Source: Biomaibacter acetigenes
GTDB taxonomy: Bacteria > Bacillota > Thermosediminibacteria > Thermosediminibacterales > Tepidanaerobacteraceae
Assembly: GCF_003691585.1 (NCBI RefSeq)
Contig: NZ_CP033169.1
Span: forward strand, 1,736,001 to 1,800,000
Length of the DNA: 64,000 nucleotides
Reading direction: 5' to 3'
Shown piece by piece: positions 16,718 through 25,637 of the stretch (positions are counted from its first letter, which is position 1; every line of letters begins with the position of its first letter). A program made the position numbers and the translations under genes. The notes below the pieces were generated by a model. It was given only the letters and a program-made list of their open reading frames with translations, did not search any database and was not told the DNA's origin.

Positions 16718-17776
16718 TTATTCCTCCTCCCGAAAAGCCAGGCCTAAAACATTGCAAAATAAATTAATAATGTCTTCCGGTATGTTGTTTTTTATTTTCA
16801 CAGGAAAAATTCCTTTCAGGGGTAAAATGTTCATGCTTAACTGCTGGGCAAAGTACTTATCGATATGTTTTAGATAACTGCCTCCTCCTGTCATTAAAAC
16901 TGTTTCAATAGATTTTTGAGTCTTAGATTTATAAAACTCCACGGACTGAAATATATTTTTTAAAAGCAGTTCCACAGTGGGCATAATACTTGTCATCATT
17001 TCCCACAAAAATTTATCTTCTGGCTGCTCATTATCAAAAAAAACCCTACCGTGGGTTTTCATATATTTTTCTCCATCCTCCAGCGTCAGGTTAAAGGAAT
17101 TTGCAATGGTCCGGGCAATTTCTTCACTTCCGATTTGTACCAATCGGGTTAGAACCGGCACCCCCTGTTCTGCTATGGTAATAATAGTATTGGAAGCCCC
17201 CACATCTATCAAAACATAATTCTTATCCTTAACATCTCTTAAAAAATTGTTTAAAAACCGGCAAGTGCTGTTGCTGAAAAAATCTATCGCCCGGGGATTA
17301 ATACTAAGATTTTCCAAAAGTTCTATGTAATTTTGTATAATGCCCGAAGGCACTGCGGCTACAAGGACCTTAAATAAATCATTTTGATTTTCTTTTATTT
17401 CTCCGAGTATTTTATAATCAACAATATACTCATCGCTATTGCCGGGAATGAACTGTTCAGCTTCATATTTTACCACGTTTTGAATTTCCTTCTGTTTAAG
17501 TTTTGGGACATCCACGGTTCTGATGACCATTTCGGGACATGCCAGGGTTATCGATGCTTTGGCCACTTTTATCCTATTATTTACAATAACTTCCCTGAGT
17601 TTATCCAAAAGGCTTTGCTTTTCAAGGATTCTGCCGTTCCTGACAGCTCCCAGCGGTGTTTCTTCAAGGCCCCAATTATATATGGTGGGCATATTTTTAG
17701 CTTCACTGTACACGGTCCATTTTATATTGCTGCTGCCTATGTCTAAACCCAGGATTTTATTCCCTGCTCCAAACAT
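16718..17776 (-). CDS. pilM: Type IV pilus assembly ATPase-like protein PilM
   Basis: About 352 residues of actin/FtsA fold: LGLDIGSSNIKW (phosphate 1), VLIDVGASNTIITI (phosphate 2) and VLMTGGGSYLKHIDKYFA (adenosine). PilM is a cytoplasmic ring component that binds the N-terminus of PilN. The ATG at 17774-17776 has GGTGGAGAA before it and gives the usual start. Confidence 0.92.
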   Translation of the reverse strand: MFGAGNKILGLDIGSSNIKWTVYSEAKNMPTIYNWGLEETPLGAVRNGRILEKQSLLDKLREVIVNNRIKVAKASITLACPEMVIRTVDVPKLKQKEIQNVVKYEAEQFIPGNSDEYIVDYKILGEIKENQNDLFKVLVAAVPSGIIQNYIELLENLSINPRAIDFFSNSTCRFLNNFLRDVKDKNYVLIDVGASNTIITIAEQGVPVLTRLVQIGSEEIARTIANSFNLTLEDGEKYMKTHGRVFFDNEQPEDKFLWEMMTSIMPTVELLLKNIFQSVEFYKSKTQKSIETVLMTGGGSYLKHIDKYFAQQLSMNILPLKGIFPVKIKNNIPEDIINLFCNVLGLAFREEE

Positions 17777-17788
17777 TTCTCCACCCAC

Positions 17789-18061
17789 CTAAACACTTTT
17801 ATGCCTTGGATTTTTAGACACTTGCTGAATGGATTCCATGATTGCGGCAATAACATCCACCCTGAACTGGGTATACATTTCTTCCAGCCTAGTATAAATC
17901 TCGCCTTTTTCCGAACTCACATAGTGGGGTTTTAATTTATTGAGAGTTAATGCTGCTATATCATTTACACAATCTTCACATTTACATATACCATCTATAT
18001 CCTTTAAAACAGTCGGCAAAAAGTAAAATACAACATCCTCCATATAGTTTTTTAATTTCAT
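17789..18061 (-). CDS. ComFB-like late competence protein
   Basis: 90 residues with the ComFB pattern: KNYMEDVVFYFLPTVLKDIDGICKCEDCVNDIAALTLNKLKPHYV. The two closely spaced cysteines (CKCEDC) are typical and probably bind zinc. ComFB proteins occur in competence and pilus loci, and some family members bind cyclic dinucleotides. Position between the minor pilins and pilM suggests regulation of pilus function; that is inference. Confidence 0.88.
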   Translation of the reverse strand: MKLKNYMEDVVFYFLPTVLKDIDGICKCEDCVNDIAALTLNKLKPHYVSSEKGEIYTRLEEMYTQFRVDVIAAIMESIQQVSKNPRHKSV

Positions 18062-18077
18062 AAATTTTTCCTCCCCG

Positions 18078-18578
18078 TTATCTTATTTGACGCCAGTATA
18101 AGATTTCAACTTTATTTTCTATGCCGCCGGCTTCATAGTCTTCCACTCTGATCCCGGCTTCTATCTCTCTTGTCATTCCCTCCATCGATGCCTGGGATTT
18201 TAAACTTATTTTGTAAATTCTTTTGTATACCACCGTTTGCTGCTCATCTACATATATGATATCATCAAGCTGCACATTTTCTACCGAAACCGTATAATTA
18301 CCATGAGATTCGGGTTTTAAAAGGTCCTGGTCGCCAGCATCCATCTCCCATGTTTGGAAACTAAGATCGGTGCTAATATTTTCCATTTCAGCTATGTTAT
18401 AAATAGCCTTTTCCAGCCCGGCTTCCGCCAGATAATAAGCCGCAACGCTGTCCCTATATGCCTTTTCCATACGGTATTCATTCATGGTTATCGCCAGTAC
18501 GGAAGTGCCTAAAATAGTAAGTATAAGGGCGTACATCATTACCATAACTAGGGCCGACCCTTTATTGTTATTGAACAT
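18078..18578 (-). CDS. PilX-like minor pilin/pilus assembly protein
   Basis: About 166 residues. The N-terminus NNNKGSALVMVMMYALILTILGTSVLA followed by YRMEKAYRDSVAAYYLAEAGLEKAIYNI is the PilX N-terminal pattern: a Gly before a long hydrophobic helix and the AYYLAEAG motif. The rest is beta-rich and variable. The ATG at 18576-18578 follows AAGGAAGTTA and overlaps the preceding minor pilin gene by 11 nt. Probably part of the pilus-tip priming complex. Confidence 0.82.
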   Translation of the reverse strand: MFNNNKGSALVMVMMYALILTILGTSVLAITMNEYRMEKAYRDSVAAYYLAEAGLEKAIYNIAEMENISTDLSFQTWEMDAGDQDLLKPESHGNYTVSVENVQLDDIIYVDEQQTVVYKRIYKISLKSQASMEGMTREIEAGIRVEDYEAGGIENKVEILYWRQIR

Positions 18579-19038
18579 TAACTTCCTTCCCCCTGGCATT
18601 TATTCGGAACACATAGGTCCCGCTCTTTACACCTTGTCTGGCCTCTGTGGTCAGGGAAATTGAAATGAGATTATTGGAGTATTCAAAGTCGCAGCCGATA
18701 ATATACATGGCTACAGTGCTGCCACTTTCTGCAAGCCTAATTTCCTTTGATGCAGAGTCATAATAATATGACCTTGTGCTGCCGTCATCGAATAATAGTG
18801 ATATCCTTTTTTCAGCGGTGTTTATATTTATTGTATCAGCCATTTGAATCTCGTCACTCAAAGTGTTCATGGCTATCCGGAGGTTCTGCTGGACTTCTAC
18901 CTGGTTTCCGCTGCGTACCCAGGCCTTGACACCCGAAAAATACGCCAGGCTTGCAGCGGTAATAACCAGGCTTACCAGACCGATAGTAACCAGTAACTCC
19001 ACAAGGGAAAAACCTTTAGTATTTTTTAAGAGAAGCAT
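18568..19038 (-). CDS. Prepilin-like minor pilin (PilW/ComGF type)
   Basis: 156 residues with a class III signal KNTKGFSLVELLVTIGLVSLVITAASLAYF: cleavage after Gly9, mature N-terminal Phe, and Glu at mature position 5. The remainder is beta-rich (DEIQMADTININTAEKRISLLFDDG). Substrate of the PilD peptidase encoded in the same operon. Confidence 0.85.
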   Translation of the reverse strand: MLLLKNTKGFSLVELLVTIGLVSLVITAASLAYFSGVKAWVRSGNQVEVQQNLRIAMNTLSDEIQMADTININTAEKRISLLFDDGSTRSYYYDSASKEIRLAESGSTVAMYIIGCDFEYSNNLISISLTTEARQGVKSGTYVFRINARGKEVNVQ

Positions 19039-19053
19039 TTAAGCCACCGCCTG

Positions 19054-19848
19054 TTAAAATCCAAATAGATCCCGTATTGTCAGGCTAATACCGTATCGGT
19101 TTCTAACTTCGTTTTTAAAATGTCCCCAGTTAATCAGTCCATAAGTGTTGTGAATATAAACAAGTATGTCGTAAGAAGCTTTGATTGCATCAATAAAAGG
19201 GCGGTTATGAAGCTCCGGAACCTTTAACCACAATATTAGCGGAATTATGGTAAGGGCTAAAATTATTACTCCTACGGCACGTAAAAAGCTCAGCAATCTG
19301 TGAAACCAGTTCCAGTAATCATCTTCATCTCCCGCCGGTGGCGGCGGCTCCTCAATGTTCCCTCCACCATGTCCACCTCCGTTTCCACCTCCACCACCAT
19401 TGTCATTACCCCCATCATCTTCGCCGCCATTCCCAGGCGGTGACGTATCTATCGATTCAATAAATACATTGGTGGAGTAGGAAGCCAGCATCAAGCCCTG
19501 GGTTTGAGCATCCATCCCCTTCCGGGGAGTCACATACACCTTTACCTTACTCAGGTTATTGTTTTTGGTGCTTTCCGGGACTTCCACCTTTATCTCTACA
19601 CCGTACCTGTCCTTATAATCATTGATTTCCTGTTCAAGGTTTGACCGGTTTATATCACCGGCTTTGATCCTATCCATTATGTCTCTTGCCACCGTTAGAG
19701 CGATAATATCCCGGTTGGTCTTATAATTGTTCTCTACAGAAGATGAAAACAGCCCTATAACAGGTACTATTACGATTCCCAGTATGGCAACAGCCACCAG
19801 GATTTCTATGAGAGTAAAACCTCCACTGTACTTTTTAACCCTTTCCAC
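19054..19848 (-). CDS. PilV-like prepilin with Gly-rich linker and extra C-terminal membrane helix
   Basis: 264 residues from a GTG start. The class III signal is KKYSGGFTLIEILVAVAILGIVIVPVIGL and a short pilin-like head domain runs to about residue 135. After that comes a low-complexity linker (about 137-178), Gly/Asn/Asp-rich then Pro-rich, and then an unusual C-terminal segment with a clear membrane helix (about 187-208, VGVIILALTIIPLILWL) and a 55-residue helical tail. Minor pilins normally have only the N-terminal helix. Either a real fusion or a specialised pilin. Confidence 0.8.
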   Translation of the reverse strand: MERVKKYSGGFTLIEILVAVAILGIVIVPVIGLFSSSVENNYKTNRDIIALTVARDIMDRIKAGDINRSNLEQEINDYKDRYGVEIKVEVPESTKNNNLSKVKVYVTPRKGMDAQTQGLMLASYSTNVFIESIDTSPPGNGGEDDGGNDNGGGGGNGGGHGGGNIEEPPPPAGDEDDYWNWFHRLLSFLRAVGVIILALTIIPLILWLKVPELHNRPFIDAIKASYDILVYIHNTYGLINWGHFKNEVRNRYGISLTIRDLFGF

Positions 19849-19860
19849 AATAACCCCACC

Positions 19861-20316
19861 TTAATAATATACTCTTATCCTTCCGGTGGCCGGTAATATG
19901 GTTATCCTGTATGTCCTGCCGCCACTGTCTTTGCTGTTCTTGATGTAAATTGTCCCACCGGTAGATGGCGCTCCCAGAGAGGTAAAGTGAAATCGGTTTT
20001 CCGGAAAATTGGTACTGATATCGATTCTCCTGTCAAAATTGACCCACTTTATTGTTTTGGGAAGCGGATTGGCATCGACCCGTATGCTATAGAACTTATT
20101 GCTGTTGTCAAATATAATATAACAGTTTATTCTTTCTCCCACAGCTACCTGTTGAGCATGCCTTATATCGGTGACAAGCTCCATAATGGTCGTGTTCATC
20201 CGGGCGTTTGACAGGATAAAACCAAAATTCTGGGTGGCAATGGCAGCTATAATGGAGATAATCACGAGAACAGCCAGCAATTCTACAGTAGAAAAACCTT
20301 TGCTATGTTTATACAA
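19861..20316 (-). CDS. GspH/FimT-like pseudopilin
   Basis: About 151 residues with the signal KHSKGFSTVELLAVLVIISIIAAIATQNF (Gly before Phe, Glu+5) and the GspH pattern NTTIMELVTDIRHAQQVAVGERINCYIIFD. The C-terminal TYRITILPATGRIRVYY is typical. AGGAG is well placed for the TTG at 20314-20316; another TTG two codons earlier is possible. Minor pilin of the tip complex. Confidence 0.85.
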   Translation of the reverse strand: MYKHSKGFSTVELLAVLVIISIIAAIATQNFGFILSNARMNTTIMELVTDIRHAQQVAVGERINCYIIFDNSNKFYSIRVDANPLPKTIKWVNFDRRIDISTNFPENRFHFTSLGAPSTGGTIYIKNSKDSGGRTYRITILPATGRIRVYY

Positions 20317-20327
20317 GAACAATTCTC

Positions 20328-21065
20328 CTATTTAAAATAATATGGAACAATATATTGACCGTAAAAGACCGTCACCATGGCAGCCGCCCCCAGGAAAGGC
20401 CCGAAGGGCACCGCATCCTTCATGCCTTTTTTACGGGTGATCAGTAAGACAAACGCGAATATGCCCCCCAATATAAAGGAAATAAACAGTGCGAGCAGCG
20501 CTTTCCGCCATCCCAGAAAAATGCCAATTACCGCCATGAGCTTTACGTCTCCTCCTCCCATGCCCCCCTTTGAAAGAATGACGATTAACAATAAAATACC
20601 GCTCCCGATTAAAGCTCCGGGGATATAATCTCTCAAAAGATTTTGTATATCTACGCTTGAAAAGATTATCCCTGCCAATAAACCCGCTATAATCATTTCA
20701 TCCGGAATAATCTGGTTTTCCATATCAATAAAACATACAACAATTAAAATTGAAAAAAGCAAACTGTATTTAAAAAATAGCATTCCTATGCTAAACCTGT
20801 ATAGCAAAAATGTATATAATGCGGCCGTTCCCAGTTCAACTATGGGAAACACCGCAGAAATCTTCTCTTTGCAATACGCACATTTGCCTCCCAGTAAAAG
20901 GAAGCTCAAAACAGGCACCATATGACACGGTTTTAACCTCTTTCCGCAGGTCGGACAGGCGGAGGGCGGAAAAATTATTGACTGCCCCCTGGGTATCCTG
21001 TATATGCATACATTTAAGAAACTGCCAATCATGAGTCCAAGGATAAATACAAATAAATAAAACAT
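20328..21065 (-). CDS. pilD: Type IV prepilin peptidase/N-methyltransferase
   Basis: 245 residues, multi-pass membrane aspartyl protease. The N-terminal domain has two CxxC pairs (CPTCGKR and CAYCKEK) in the methyltransferase-linked cytosolic loop. Catalytic aspartates are in FIDMENQIIPDEM and GGGDVKLM. Cuts the pilin leaders encoded around it and methylates the new N-terminus. No strong ribosome-binding site is seen; it may depend on translation from upstream. Confidence 0.94.
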   Translation of the reverse strand: MFYLFVFILGLMIGSFLNVCIYRIPRGQSIIFPPSACPTCGKRLKPCHMVPVLSFLLLGGKCAYCKEKISAVFPIVELGTAALYTFLLYRFSIGMLFFKYSLLFSILIVVCFIDMENQIIPDEMIIAGLLAGIIFSSVDIQNLLRDYIPGALIGSGILLLIVILSKGGMGGGDVKLMAVIGIFLGWRKALLALFISFILGGIFAFVLLITRKKGMKDAVPFGPFLGAAAMVTVFYGQYIVPYYFK

Positions 21066-21102
21066 ATAATGTATCAGTCACTTTCTTGAATAAAAGAATG
21101 GG

Positions 21103-21136
21103 TTCACAGGACAAAATGTATATTTTGCCCTGTGAA
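21103..21136. other. Strong stem-loop between the major pilin gene and pilD
   Basis: Arms 21103-21117 and 21122-21136 pair over 15 bp with a single G-U and a 4-nt loop. There is no T-run, so it is more likely a 3' stabiliser or partial attenuator that lets the major pilin be made in excess over pilD. Confidence 0.6.
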
Positions 21137-21165
21137 ATATAAACCATTGATAAACGAGATTTATT

Positions 21166-21567
21166 TTAATCCAGTAAATTATCTGTAGCATCATTTGTAC
21201 CATCGGTATAAACAACTTTCGTGCAGTTTCCTTTCGAATCAACTGTTGCTTTATAATCATCATATGAAGAATCTGCTTGCACCTCAGGTTTTTCTTTTAA
21301 ATATCCAGCATTGGCTAGGCTGTTTCCTGTATAAGTCTTTTCACTGCTTTCCTGATCATCCAGCCATTTCTGTTCCGCTGCTCTGGCAACAATAGTTGCT
21401 GTCGCTTTATCAGCATTCTTCTTTGCTGTATTTATAGTCCCTGTAAACCTTGGCACGGCAATGGCCGCTATGATGGCCAGCACTGCAAGTACCGCCATCA
21501 GTTCCACCAGTGTAAAACCTCTCTTGTCCTTTCCAATCTTCTTAAAAGCCGTGGCAATTTTTATCAT
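21166..21567 (-). CDS. pilA: Major type IV pilin / ComGC-like prepilin
   Basis: 133 residues. Leader KKIGKDKRG, then FTLVELMAVLAVLAIIAAIAVPRFTGTINTAKKNADKATATIVARAAEQKWL, the classical pilin helix with Glu+5 and Pro22. The C-terminal half is short and acidic. Its own stem-loop follows and its GGGGGTGA ribosome-binding site is strong, which fits a highly made subunit. Between pilC and pilD. Confidence 0.88.
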   Translation of the reverse strand: MIKIATAFKKIGKDKRGFTLVELMAVLAVLAIIAAIAVPRFTGTINTAKKNADKATATIVARAAEQKWLDDQESSEKTYTGNSLANAGYLKEKPEVQADSSYDDYKATVDSKGNCTKVVYTDGTNDATDNLLD

Positions 21568-21640
21568 CGTTCTGATTCACCCCCTTTTCCCCTATAATTT
21601 TTTATTGGCAGAAGGAGAACCCTTCGAGCCTGCGTTTCCT

Positions 21641-22855
21641 TTAGAAGCTGACATTTGTCATTAAATCAAACATGGGCAGTACTATGGATATCACTATAAA
21701 GCCCACCACCACCGCCATACCAATAATTATGGCGGGTTCCAGAAGGGTGGTCATTCTGGTAACGGCACTTTCCACCTCGTCATCATAAAAATCTGCGGTC
21801 TTTGTCAGCATATAATCGAGGGTTCCGGTATCCTCGCCAATCTTTGCCATATGTATTAACATTGGCGGAAAAATTTCGATGCTTTTCAAGGGTTCTGAAA
21901 GCCCCTTGCCTTTTTTGATGCCCTCCTCCACCCCTGAAAGACTTTTTTGTATGACAATATTTCCCACAACTTTTTTGGTAATCTCTATGCCCTGAAGCAC
22001 CGAAATACCGCTGGCCAGCAGTGCGCCCAAGGTCCGGGCAAATCGGGCGGTGATGACCTTTTTGTTGACTATTCCTATAACGGGTAATTTCAATTTTATC
22101 TCATCAAAAAACTCCTTTCCACCCTCGGTGGACGCATATATTCTCACCCCTAGGGCAGAACCGGTTAATAAAACTAACAGCAGCAGCCAGTATTTCCTTA
22201 TTAAATCGCTGATGGACATTAGAATCCGGGTGGAGGGAGGCAGTATGGCTCCTACCTGCTGAAACATAGAGGCGAAGGTGGGTAAAACCACCGTTACAAG
22301 AAATGTTACCACTGCTGTTGCCACTATAGCTACAATGGAGGGATATACCAGGGCATTTTTTACTTTCTGGCTCAGTTTATATTCCTTTTCATAATGTATA
22401 GCCATTCTTTCCATGACTTTGTCAAGGGTGCCGCTTATTTCGCCGGTTTCCACCATGTTGACCAGGAGCTCGGGAAATATGCCTTTATATAACCCCATGA
22501 CCTGGGAGAGGTTCTTGCCTTTCTGAACTTCTTCAAAAAGGATATCTAAAGTTTCTCTCAGTCTGGTATTCTCGGTCTGCTTTCTGAGGATGTCAAGACT
22601 TGCAAGGATGGGAACTCCCGCGTTTACCACCGTTGAAAACTGGCGGCAAAACACCGACAGGTCTTTGGTAGTGACTCGGCTGAACAATCTTTTTAAAGAA
22701 ACGGTATCGGATATTTTTTTATTTTCCTTTATGTCAACGGGAAAATAGTTTTTTTCTCTGAGCATATGCACAACGGCAGTTCTGTCCGCCGCATCATATA
22801 CGCCTTTTATTTCCTGCCCGGAAAGATTTATGGCCGTGTACCGGTATATGGGCAT
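21641..22855 (-). CDS. pilC: Type IV pilus/type II secretion platform protein PilC (GspF)
   Basis: About 404 residues with two repeated GspF domains (LSVFCRQFSTVVNAGVPILASLDIL and ARFARTLGALLASGISVLQGIEI), each followed by membrane helices. It is the inner-membrane platform that the PilB/PilT motors drive. The frame extends to 22981 inside pilT, but the ATG at 22853-22855 (MPIYRYTA) follows GAGGTGAGGAC and matches the family start. Confidence 0.94.
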   Translation of the reverse strand: MPIYRYTAINLSGQEIKGVYDAADRTAVVHMLREKNYFPVDIKENKKISDTVSLKRLFSRVTTKDLSVFCRQFSTVVNAGVPILASLDILRKQTENTRLRETLDILFEEVQKGKNLSQVMGLYKGIFPELLVNMVETGEISGTLDKVMERMAIHYEKEYKLSQKVKNALVYPSIVAIVATAVVTFLVTVVLPTFASMFQQVGAILPPSTRILMSISDLIRKYWLLLLVLLTGSALGVRIYASTEGGKEFFDEIKLKLPVIGIVNKKVITARFARTLGALLASGISVLQGIEITKKVVGNIVIQKSLSGVEEGIKKGKGLSEPLKSIEIFPPMLIHMAKIGEDTGTLDYMLTKTADFYDDEVESAVTRMTTLLEPAIIIGMAVVVGFIVISIVLPMFDLMTNVSF

Positions 22856-22880
22856 GTCCTCACCTCTTAACCCAGGGCTA

Positions 22881-23936
22881 TCAATTGCCCATGAACCGCA
22901 GCAATGCTTCTTCGCTGCTGCAGTATAAAAGGGCGCTTTCATAGGATATAACTCCCTGCCTGTAAAGCTGTGCCAGGGCAAAATCCATGGTCTGCATGCC
23001 GTATTTTCCGCCGGTCTGCATGGAAGTTATTATTTGATGGGATTTGCCTTCCCTGATAAGATTTCTTATGGCCGGTGTGGCAATCATGACTTCCACTGCG
23101 GCTACTCTACCTCTGCCGTCCTTTCGGGCTATTAGGTTCTGGGAAATCACGCCCTGAAGCACCGTAGAAAGCTGCACCTTTATTTGCTGCTGCTGGTAAG
23201 GCGGAAATACATCTATGATTCTGTCGATGGTCTTGTCCGCCCCGATGGTATGAAGGGTCGAAAGCACCAGGTGCCCCGTTTCCGCAGCAGTTATGGCGAT
23301 GGATATGGTCTCCAGGTCCCTCATCTCTCCCACCAGGATCACATCGGGGTCCTGGCGGAGGGCTGCCCTCAAGGCTGAAGCAAAGCTCTCGGAGTCATAG
23401 CCTATTTCTCGCTGGTTGATTATGCTTTTTTTATGTTTGTGGAGGTACTCTATGGGGTCCTCCAGCGTAATGATGTGGCAGTTCCTTTCACTATTTATCA
23501 AGTCTATCATAGCCGCCAGAGTGGTAGACTTGCCGCTGCCGGTGGGACCCGTGACCAGCACCAGTCCCCTGCTTTTTCTTGCCAGTTCTTTTATTACCGG
23601 AGGCAACCCAAGCTGTTCGAGGGTGGGTATGTTGAGGGCTACCAACCTCATAGCAAGACTGTAACTTCCCCTCTGGCGGTATACATTGACCCGGAATCTT
23701 CCTAGACCTTTAATAGAATAAGAAAGGTCAACTTCACCCCGTTTTTTAAGCCTTTCCAGCTGTTCTTCCTCCAGAATTTCTTCCACCATTTTTGCCGTAT
23801 CTTCAGGAGTTAACTTTTCCTGGTTTATAGCAATCAAACTGCCGTTTATCCTGAGGGTTGGAGGAACACCTACGGTAATGTGTATGTCGGAAGCGGAATT
23901 TTTAGTTGCGTATTCCAGAATCTCTCTAAAATTCAA
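22881..23936 (-). CDS. pilT: Type IV pilus retraction ATPase PilT
   Basis: 351 residues. N-terminal PAS-like domain (SASDIHITVGVPPTLRINGSL), Walker A GPTGSGKSTT, Asp box, Walker B VGEMRDLETI and the His box TGHLVLSTLHT; the retraction motif region AIRNLIREGKSHQI is present. TTG start after GGAGAG. Its presence implies pili that retract, for twitching or DNA uptake. Confidence 0.95.
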   Translation of the reverse strand: MNFREILEYATKNSASDIHITVGVPPTLRINGSLIAINQEKLTPEDTAKMVEEILEEEQLERLKKRGEVDLSYSIKGLGRFRVNVYRQRGSYSLAMRLVALNIPTLEQLGLPPVIKELARKSRGLVLVTGPTGSGKSTTLAAMIDLINSERNCHIITLEDPIEYLHKHKKSIINQREIGYDSESFASALRAALRQDPDVILVGEMRDLETISIAITAAETGHLVLSTLHTIGADKTIDRIIDVFPPYQQQQIKVQLSTVLQGVISQNLIARKDGRGRVAAVEVMIATPAIRNLIREGKSHQIITSMQTGGKYGMQTMDFALAQLYRQGVISYESALLYCSSEEALLRFMGN

Positions 23937-23948
23937 GCTGCTCTCTCC

Positions 23949-25637
23949 TTAATCCTGGGTGTAAACCACTTTCACCATTTCTGCCAGGGTGGTAATTCCA
24001 GCGATTACCTGTTCGATGCAGTTTTCCTTGAGAGTTTGCATCCCATGTTCCCTAGAAATCTCTGTCAGTCTATCCGTTGAAGCTCTCTGGGTTATTAGTT
24101 CACGATGTTTTCTAGTTACTACCATTATTTCATTCACCGCAGTCCTGCCCCGGTATCCGGTTCCATTGCAACTGCTGCAGCCTTTGCCTTTATATAGTTC
24201 CAATTCACTTCCCGGTTCAAAGCCGAGAATTTTAAGTTCCTGTTCGGAGGCCGGGTATTTTGTTTTACATTCCGGACATATCTTCCTGACTAATCGCTGG
24301 GCTATAACACCCACCATGGCGGCAGCGGCAAGATAAGGCTCGACACCCATATCCAGAAGCCTCACTACTGAGCTTGCAGCGTCATTGGTATGAAGGGTGC
24401 TTAAAACAAGATGACCAGTTATCGCTGCCCTTACCGCAAGGTTTGCGGTCTCTTCGTCTCTTATTTCCCCAACCATGATGATGTTTGGGTCCTGTCTCAG
24501 AATAGCCCTGAGGCCGTTGGCGAAAGTAAGCCCTATTTTGGGGTTTATCTGTATTTGATTTATCCCTTCCAGCCTGTACTCCACGGGGTCCTCAAGGGTG
24601 ATGATATTTACCGAGGGGCTATTTAGTTCTCTCAAGGCAGTATAAAGGGTGGTGGTCTTTCCGCTCCCCGTAGGACCCGTAACCAGGATGATCCCATAGG
24701 GCATGCGTAAAAGCTGTTCATATTTTTGAATATTATCCTCGGTAAAACCCAATTGTTTTTTGGACATCAGGAAACTGCTCCTGTCCAAAAGCCTGATGAC
24801 CACCTTTTCCCCATAAACGGTGGGCAAAACGGAAATCCTGAGATCTAGATTTTTTCCCGCCACCTCAATTTCGACCCTTCCATCCTGGGGAAGCCTTCTT
24901 TCCGCTATATTGAGGTTGCTCATAATCTTGATCCTCGCCACTACCGCTCCATGGGTCTGCATGGAGGTGCTCATTATTTCATGAAGCTCTCCATCTATCC
25001 GAAATCTTATCCGGAGCCTTCTTTCACCGGGTTCTATATGTATATCGCTGGCCCTGCTGACTACGGCCTGCTCGATAATGGAATTTACAAGCCGTACCAC
25101 CGGCGCATTATTTATTTGCTCCATCAAATCTTTTTCCAGAGTTATATTATTATCAACTTTATATTCTTTTTTGAAATCTTCAATGGCTTTTTCTACGGTT
25201 TGCTTTCCATAATAGAATTCTATGGCTGCTTTTATGTCGTCTTCGGATGCTATGGCCGGCTGGACTTCCAATCCCGATGCGAGTTTTATTTCATCAATGG
25301 CAAATATATTCATGGGATCGCTCATGGCAACGGTAAGTAGTTTGTTAGATTTTTTTATTGGAATAATGTTATACTTCCTGGCAATGGTCTCAGGCACTAT
25401 CCTGGCTACTTCCGGATCAATAAAATACTTGTCCAGCTTTACATGGGGAATCCCAAGCTGGTATTCAAGTATTTCCATCACATCATCCTCCGATACCATT
25501 CCTTCATCCACCAGAATCTTACCCAGCTTGTCTCCCCTTTTTTTCTGCAATTCCACTGCATATTCCAGTTGGTCTTTTGTTATCTTTCCCGATTCAACCA
25601 AAATATCTCCCAGCTTTTTTCTGTTTCTTAGAAGCAT
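23949..25637 (-). CDS. pilB: Type IV pilus extension ATPase PilB
   Basis: 562 residues. An MshEN-type N-terminal domain with the repeated pattern GDILVESGKITKDQLEYAVELQKKRGDKLGKIL (often binds c-di-GMP) precedes the GspE core: Walker A GPTGSGKTTT, Walker B VGEIRDEET, and a tetracysteine zinc site (CPECKTKYP ... CSSCNGTGY). Powers pilus assembly. First gene of the pilus operon. Confidence 0.95.
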   Translation of the reverse strand: MLLRNRKKLGDILVESGKITKDQLEYAVELQKKRGDKLGKILVDEGMVSEDDVMEILEYQLGIPHVKLDKYFIDPEVARIVPETIARKYNIIPIKKSNKLLTVAMSDPMNIFAIDEIKLASGLEVQPAIASEDDIKAAIEFYYGKQTVEKAIEDFKKEYKVDNNITLEKDLMEQINNAPVVRLVNSIIEQAVVSRASDIHIEPGERRLRIRFRIDGELHEIMSTSMQTHGAVVARIKIMSNLNIAERRLPQDGRVEIEVAGKNLDLRISVLPTVYGEKVVIRLLDRSSFLMSKKQLGFTEDNIQKYEQLLRMPYGIILVTGPTGSGKTTTLYTALRELNSPSVNIITLEDPVEYRLEGINQIQINPKIGLTFANGLRAILRQDPNIIMVGEIRDEETANLAVRAAITGHLVLSTLHTNDAASSVVRLLDMGVEPYLAAAAMVGVIAQRLVRKICPECKTKYPASEQELKILGFEPGSELELYKGKGCSSCNGTGYRGRTAVNEIMVVTRKHRELITQRASTDRLTEISREHGMQTLKENCIEQVIAGITTLAEMVKVVYTQD

